Origin: Phycisphaerae bacterium
GTDB taxonomy: Bacteria; Planctomycetota; Phycisphaerae; UBA1845; Fen-1342
Direction of reading: 5' to 3'
Length of the DNA: 64,000 nt
NCBI GenBank assembly: GCA_028277645.1
Contig: JANQFV010000054.1
Span: 124,001-188,000, forward strand
In this document: positions 61,301-64,000 of the stretch, one piece after another
Layout of the letters: every line of letters begins with the position of its first letter
Position numbering within the stretch: the stretch's first letter is position 1
The notes under the pieces: model-generated
Told to the model about the DNA's origin: nothing
Seen by the model: the letters and a program-made list of their open reading frames with translations, nothing else
Database searches by the model: none
Program-made: the position numbers and the translations under genes

Positions 61301-64000
61301 CGATACTGCCGTAACGGGCATCGGCGACCTGTTGACAATCGGCAGCGGGAGTGACGAGTTTCGCCTGGCGCTGGGCGACTTGATCTTCGGTCGCGCCGGC
61401 GATGACGAAATCCACGGCGATGATGCCTCCGCCGATCGTGACGACGATGATATCGACGTCATATTCGGCGGCACTGGTCTCGACGAGATTCATGGTTACG
61501 GTGGTGGGCTGCTCAGCATCGGCAGCAGCAGTTCACCGGACTTTGAGTTGCGGCTCGGAAACGTCATATTCGGTGGCAACGAGAAGGACACGATTGATGC
61601 GCTCGACGGCATCGATCTGATCTTCTGCGGCGATGGAGACGACGTCGCCTCGGCCGGCAAGGGCCATAACTTGGAAATCGACAGCACGTTTTCGATCGAT
61701 TTTGGTGATCTGATCTTTGGCCAGCCGGGCAACGATACGCTGCACGGTGACGCCGCCGACCCCCCCGCCAGCGGCGAAGACGACGGCATCGATCTCATTT
61801 TCGGCGGCGAGGGCAACGACGGCGGCTACGGCGGCACCGGGGGCAACATCGAACTCCCAGATCAGGACTTCTGCCTGACGTTCGGCAACTTGATCTTCGG
61901 TGGACCTGACGGTGACACGTTGCGAGGCGACTACCTCAACTGGGATCCAAACGATCTGAACGGTGGGATCGATCTGATCTTCGGAGCCAGTGGTGAAGAT
62001 ACCATCGAGGGCAGCGCCGGCTCGCTCATCATCATCGGCGACATTACGACCGCCCAAGCGGTCGTGATCGGGTTCGGCAACCTGCTGTTCGGTGGTCCCG
62101 ACGACGACACAATCCGCGGCGCCGACGCGGCCGAGTTGTGCACCGGTGTCAGCAGCGATCTCGACTCGCTGCTGAACTCGCTGTCCATCACGGATCTGAA
62201 CGGCGCTGCTGACCTGATCTTCGCGGGCGCCGGCGCCGACACCGTCGAGGCCTTCAACGGTATCGATTTCGTGTTTGGCAGCGGCGGCAACGACGAACTG
62301 AATGCTGACAACGGCGGGTTCATCATCGTTCCAATCAGTACCGTGCCTACGCCGATCGCCTTCGGGAACCTGATGTTCGGCAGCGATGGCGAAGACGAAA
62401 TCGATAGCGAGGGCCGCACCGGTTTGATCACGGTGCCGCCGCTGGAGATCGACCTGCTGTTCGGTGGGCAGTGTGATGACGTGATTACTGCTGGCAATGG
62501 ACTCAACCTCGCCTTTGGCAACCGAGCGGACGACGTTCTCCTGGCCGGCAGCGGCATCAACCTTCTATTCGGGAACCGCGGTACCGACGGTGTTACCGCC
62601 GGAGCAGGTTTGAATGTCTGCTTTGGCAATCACGGCGATGACCTCGTGGTGGCCGGCGCTGGTGTCAACGTGCTCTTTGGCAACCGCGGTACGGATAACG
62701 TTGTCGCCGCCGCAGGGCTTAACATCGCATTTGGCAACAAGGACGACGACCTCGTAGTCGGCGGAGCCGGTACGAATATCCTGTTCGGGAACTCTGGCGA
62801 AGACCAGGTGCTCGGCGGCGCCGGCCTGAGCGTTCTGTTCGGCAACCGGGCCAATGACCACGTCGCGTCTGGCGCGGGTCTGGCCGTGCTATTCGGAAAC
62901 GCAGGCAACGACAAAGTCAACGGCGGGATTGGCCTGTGCGTCGCTTTCGGTAATCGCGACCATGACATCGTTACCGCTGGCGCAGGTCTGAACGTCCTGT
63001 TCGGTAACCGCAACGATGACCGGCTCCGCTCGGGTTCCGGCTTGAGCGTGCTATTCGGCAACCGCGACAAGGACATTGTCGAAGCGGGCGGAACCGGTCT
63101 GTATGTCGCCTTCGGCAACGCCGATGACGACGTAATCATCGGAGGCGGCGGATTGAACCTGCTCTTCGGCAACGCCGGAGATGACCAGATATTCGGCGGC
63201 GGTGGCGTGAACATGGCTTTCGGAAACAACCACAACGACCTGATTCGCGGTGGTGGTAGCACTGATTTCATCTTCGGCAACCGCGGTTCTGACACCATCG
63301 CGGGCTATGGTGCCAAGGACTTCATTTTCGGTAATCGGGACAACGACAGCATCGTCACCGATGGGGCAAAGGACTTCGCGTTCGGCAATCGCGGCCATGA
63401 CAACGTCCGCAGCGGCGGCGACGGCAGCAGCAAGGACTGGTTGTTCGGCAACCGCGGCAGCGACAACCTCTACGGCTGCAGTAACTCGGACAAGCTGTTC
63501 GGCGGTCGCGGCAGCGACAATAAGAACCGCAACGACTGTGGCGGACTGGCGCTTTCGGCGCCGGCGTGTGGCGAGGTTCGCGGCCGGGTCATGATTGACC
63601 TTGACGGCGACACGGTTGGCGACGTTCCGCACGTCGGCGTTACAGTGAATGCTGGGTCATCGTCGGCAGTAACCGACGCGGACGGACGCTACCGCATCGC
63701 AGGACTTGCCGTCGGTGGGTACAGTGTTTCACAGGTTGTCCCCGGTGGATACGCGCAAGTGTCATCGCCCGCCACGTATTCGATCACGATTAATTCGATG
63801 GGGATCGACCTCTACCAAGACCGAGATTTCGTGAACTTGGAAGACTGCTTCGTTTCTCCCGACGCGTGGGGGTGCCTCGGTTCCGGCTGTGACCCAGTAT
63901 CGCCGGGCTGCAAGCCCGTGGCCGTAAAGGAAGTGCTGCGCTGTCCGGAAACAGGTGAGATCTGCGACGAGGAGGGCGATTGTCCGTGCGAAGATTGCGT
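58353..64000 (+). CDS. Giant RTX-type beta-roll protein with internal PEP-CTERM signal (3' partial)
   Basis: An ATG with AGGAGG six bases upstream; one frame stays open to the window end (>1880 codons). Residues 1-21 are a signal peptide. ~30-168 is a beta-sandwich domain. ~170-194 is a PEP-CTERM sorting motif (VPEPT, hydrophobic stretch, five Arg). ~199-222 is a second hydrophobic, signal-like segment ('AAMVALLVWAPNQVRAG'). ~320-690 is helical and acidic. ~696-1729 has dozens of RTX-like repeats, first 'GGPGNDVLLGTTGSDRIDGG', later a ~22-residue form 'AGAGLNVLFGNRGTDNV'. ~1739-1830 is an SdrD B-like domain ('VRGRVMIDLDGDTVGDVPHV'), then a Cys-rich tail. Known: such repeats bind calcium and fold on secretion. 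The internal PEP-CTERM is odd. Confidence 0.88.
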   Translation, partial: MNARIGASIVLFALPLLSNAGTVDRAQGIPELPSTARVVVPVDGTWNVLDELMTEGSFYAPIFSYTSPTPIQIDVTDLFVVSDQNELYLDGVLLGATPPMPDWQALSPPVGPLDPPYTTDPDVAWSTPEFSKQSFALPAGTHVLTLRNIHIPLDEDNAPFVDGTVAFRLVPEPTSAALLLLGGLLAFGVRRRRRLSVARAGLAAMVALLVWAPNQVRAGTPCGPIEADVVSNALEIVGTTGSDDFRVAISGSNPAVVEIFNPATSTTPSCSFDSTATPFNTIRVIAGDGDDTIVIDDSNGILSDSWIIDIDGGGGEDLVLGGIDLTVVSLIDALNMIAALQQSQGLIDRVLDLLDDPVSGCNTAPCLVTNAAVTLESAGSDLIIPTAAYVRDIESELVQPSAQAVRDAHSRIANYVQGFIVGDALDLAADADALTTDVEIMVDEFELLLPVAQDLLVRAETLYSQASNLGLNAQNGDGVAAFTQTIENHVLAIEELSVFCAEDPEPTETEFDEDLQDPNGLPAPCAELERRIEALEAITDGVEASVDQVEAEGDGIEADGDQLELDADALGDDENPLSNSAQIIVDGDQLVLNADGVHANADALNADWEAWVATTETDLEGRGSTMHARGQNEVLAAADALESQAQADVKAAADALRVEADLIMSDLDALMIVAAPLLRDDLAKAGNPGCPVTPTNILRGGPGNDVLLGTTGSDRIDGGDDADLIIGAGGADLLNGDDGNDLIFGGGGNDEIHGGAKVDVIVGNKGDDCLFGGGGQTLTRGTLSVELGDLFFGVDGHDNIVSGEDESDTLTEIDFALGGDGDDWIRLSHGGTLTVNTFSFQFGNLAFGGPGEDDILTRDGVDVLFGGDDNDVIEAGKGFLLTIGSGSSAFRLALGDLLFGGTGGDVIHGDDPDADRADDDIDAIFGRDGDDIIHGYGGGTLSVGDVSNPDFELKLGNLIFGGSQDDEIDTLDGIDVIFCGENDDTAVTGIGDLLTIGSGSDEFRLALGDLIFGRAGDDEIHGDDASADRDDDDIDVIFGGTGLDEIHGYGGGLLSIGSSSSPDFELRLGNVIFGGNEKDTIDALDGIDLIFCGDGDDVASAGKGHNLEIDSTFSIDFGDLIFGQPGNDTLHGDAADPPASGEDDGIDLIFGGEGNDGGYGGTGGNIELPDQDFCLTFGNLIFGGPDGDTLRGDYLNWDPNDLNGGIDLIFGASGEDTIEGSAGSLIIIGDITTAQAVVIGFGNLLFGGPDDDTIRGADAAELCTGVSSDLDSLLNSLSITDLNGAADLIFAGAGADTVEAFNGIDFVFGSGGNDELNADNGGFIIVPISTVPTPIAFGNLMFGSDGEDEIDSEGRTGLITVPPLEIDLLFGGQCDDVITAGNGLNLAFGNRADDVLLAGSGINLLFGNRGTDGVTAGAGLNVCFGNHGDDLVVAGAGVNVLFGNRGTDNVVAAAGLNIAFGNKDDDLVVGGAGTNILFGNSGEDQVLGGAGLSVLFGNRANDHVASGAGLAVLFGNAGNDKVNGGIGLCVAFGNRDHDIVTAGAGLNVLFGNRNDDRLRSGSGLSVLFGNRDKDIVEAGGTGLYVAFGNADDDVIIGGGGLNLLFGNAGDDQIFGGGGVNMAFGNNHNDLIRGGGSTDFIFGNRGSDTIAGYGAKDFIFGNRDNDSIVTDGAKDFAFGNRGHDNVRSGGDGSSKDWLFGNRGSDNLYGCSNSDKLFGGRGSDNKNRNDCGGLALSAPACGEVRGRVMIDLDGDTVGDVPHVGVTVNAGSSSAVTDADGRYRIAGLAVGGYSVSQVVPGGYAQVSSPATYSITINSMGIDLYQDRDFVNLEDCFVSPDAWGCLGSGCDPVSPGCKPVAVKEVLRCPETGEICDEEGDCPCEDC

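Noticed and set aside
60318..61493. Long antisense frame (391 codons) opposite the RTX gene
   Set aside because: It is the mirror of highly repetitive GC-rich RTX coding sequence, has no ribosome-binding site, and similar mirror frames occur along the whole gene.
62460..63530. Regular repeats that might be taken for a CRISPR array
   Set aside because: Repeats are in frame, degenerate at third codon positions and have no constant-length spacers; they encode the beta-roll.

Overview
This GC-rich window looks like chromosome from a planctomycete (Planctomycetota, perhaps a Phycisphaerae-like lineage). The evidence is the gene style: very large secreted proteins ending in dockerin-like GDxNxD...GDxxxD modules, Cys-rich GACC repeats, LVIVD repeats, an FGE/SUMF1-like domain, a PEP-CTERM motif, a Ser/Thr kinase-TPR giant coupled by ATGA overlap to an ECF sigma factor, and many GTG/TTG starts. 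The phylum call is inference from gene style only.

Layout. 1-6753 (+): three secreted modular proteins (the first cut by the window edge). 6802-14171 (-): a five-gene heavy-metal RND efflux operon (His-rich protein, TolC-like outer membrane factor, adaptor, RND pump, His/Asp/Glu-rich lipoprotein). 14481-18229 (-): ECF sigma factor plus Ser/Thr kinase with TPRs. 18408-22349 (+): a fused FGE-like/LVIVD/dockerin protein. 22520-23200: gene debris. 23233-33593 (-): a Kai-clock locus. In transcription order it holds a PAS/GAF histidine kinase, an Rcp1-type response regulator, a receiver domain fused to a KaiA-like C-terminal domain, KaiB, KaiC, a REC-PAS-GAF histidine kinase, a REC-GGDEF-HD protein and, further on, a small PilZ-like protein. 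This reads as sensor input, KaiABC-like core, then two-component and cyclic-di-GMP output.

About 34.9-53.7 kb is a mobile genomic island. A tyrosine integrase sits at the right end. Attachment-like repeats occur at 34.91, 34.98 and 53.67 kb, each with the 3'-end look of a tRNA or tmRNA followed by a short inverted repeat. A truncated second integrase lies outside the left end. Inside, a 9.4-kb cargo (35.3-44.5 kb) is itself flanked by imperfect ~130-bp direct repeats. The cargo has two divergent arms. The leftward arm is an XRE-type regulator, an ABC importer of the NMT1/SsuABC class and a methyltransferase. The rightward arm is a tightly overlapping operon of FolE2/MptA-type GTP cyclohydrolase, RibD-C/DHFR-like reductase, HGPRT-like phosphoribosyltransferase and adenylate-kinase-like enzyme with a zinc lid. 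I know of no described pathway with this composition; it suggests uptake plus synthesis or remodelling of a pterin- or pyrimidine-derived nucleotide. The rest of the island is mobility machinery: winged-helix protein, truncated serine recombinase, truncated HerA/VirD4-like conjugation ATPase, archaeo-eukaryotic-type primase fused to a small protein, AlpA/excisionase-like HTH, and hypothetical genes.

Right of the island: a small hypothetical gene, another secreted PPC/dockerin protein (54453-57215, -), and a giant RTX-type beta-roll protein (58353 to the window end, +) that carries an internal PEP-CTERM signal. No complete tRNA, rRNA or CRISPR array was seen.
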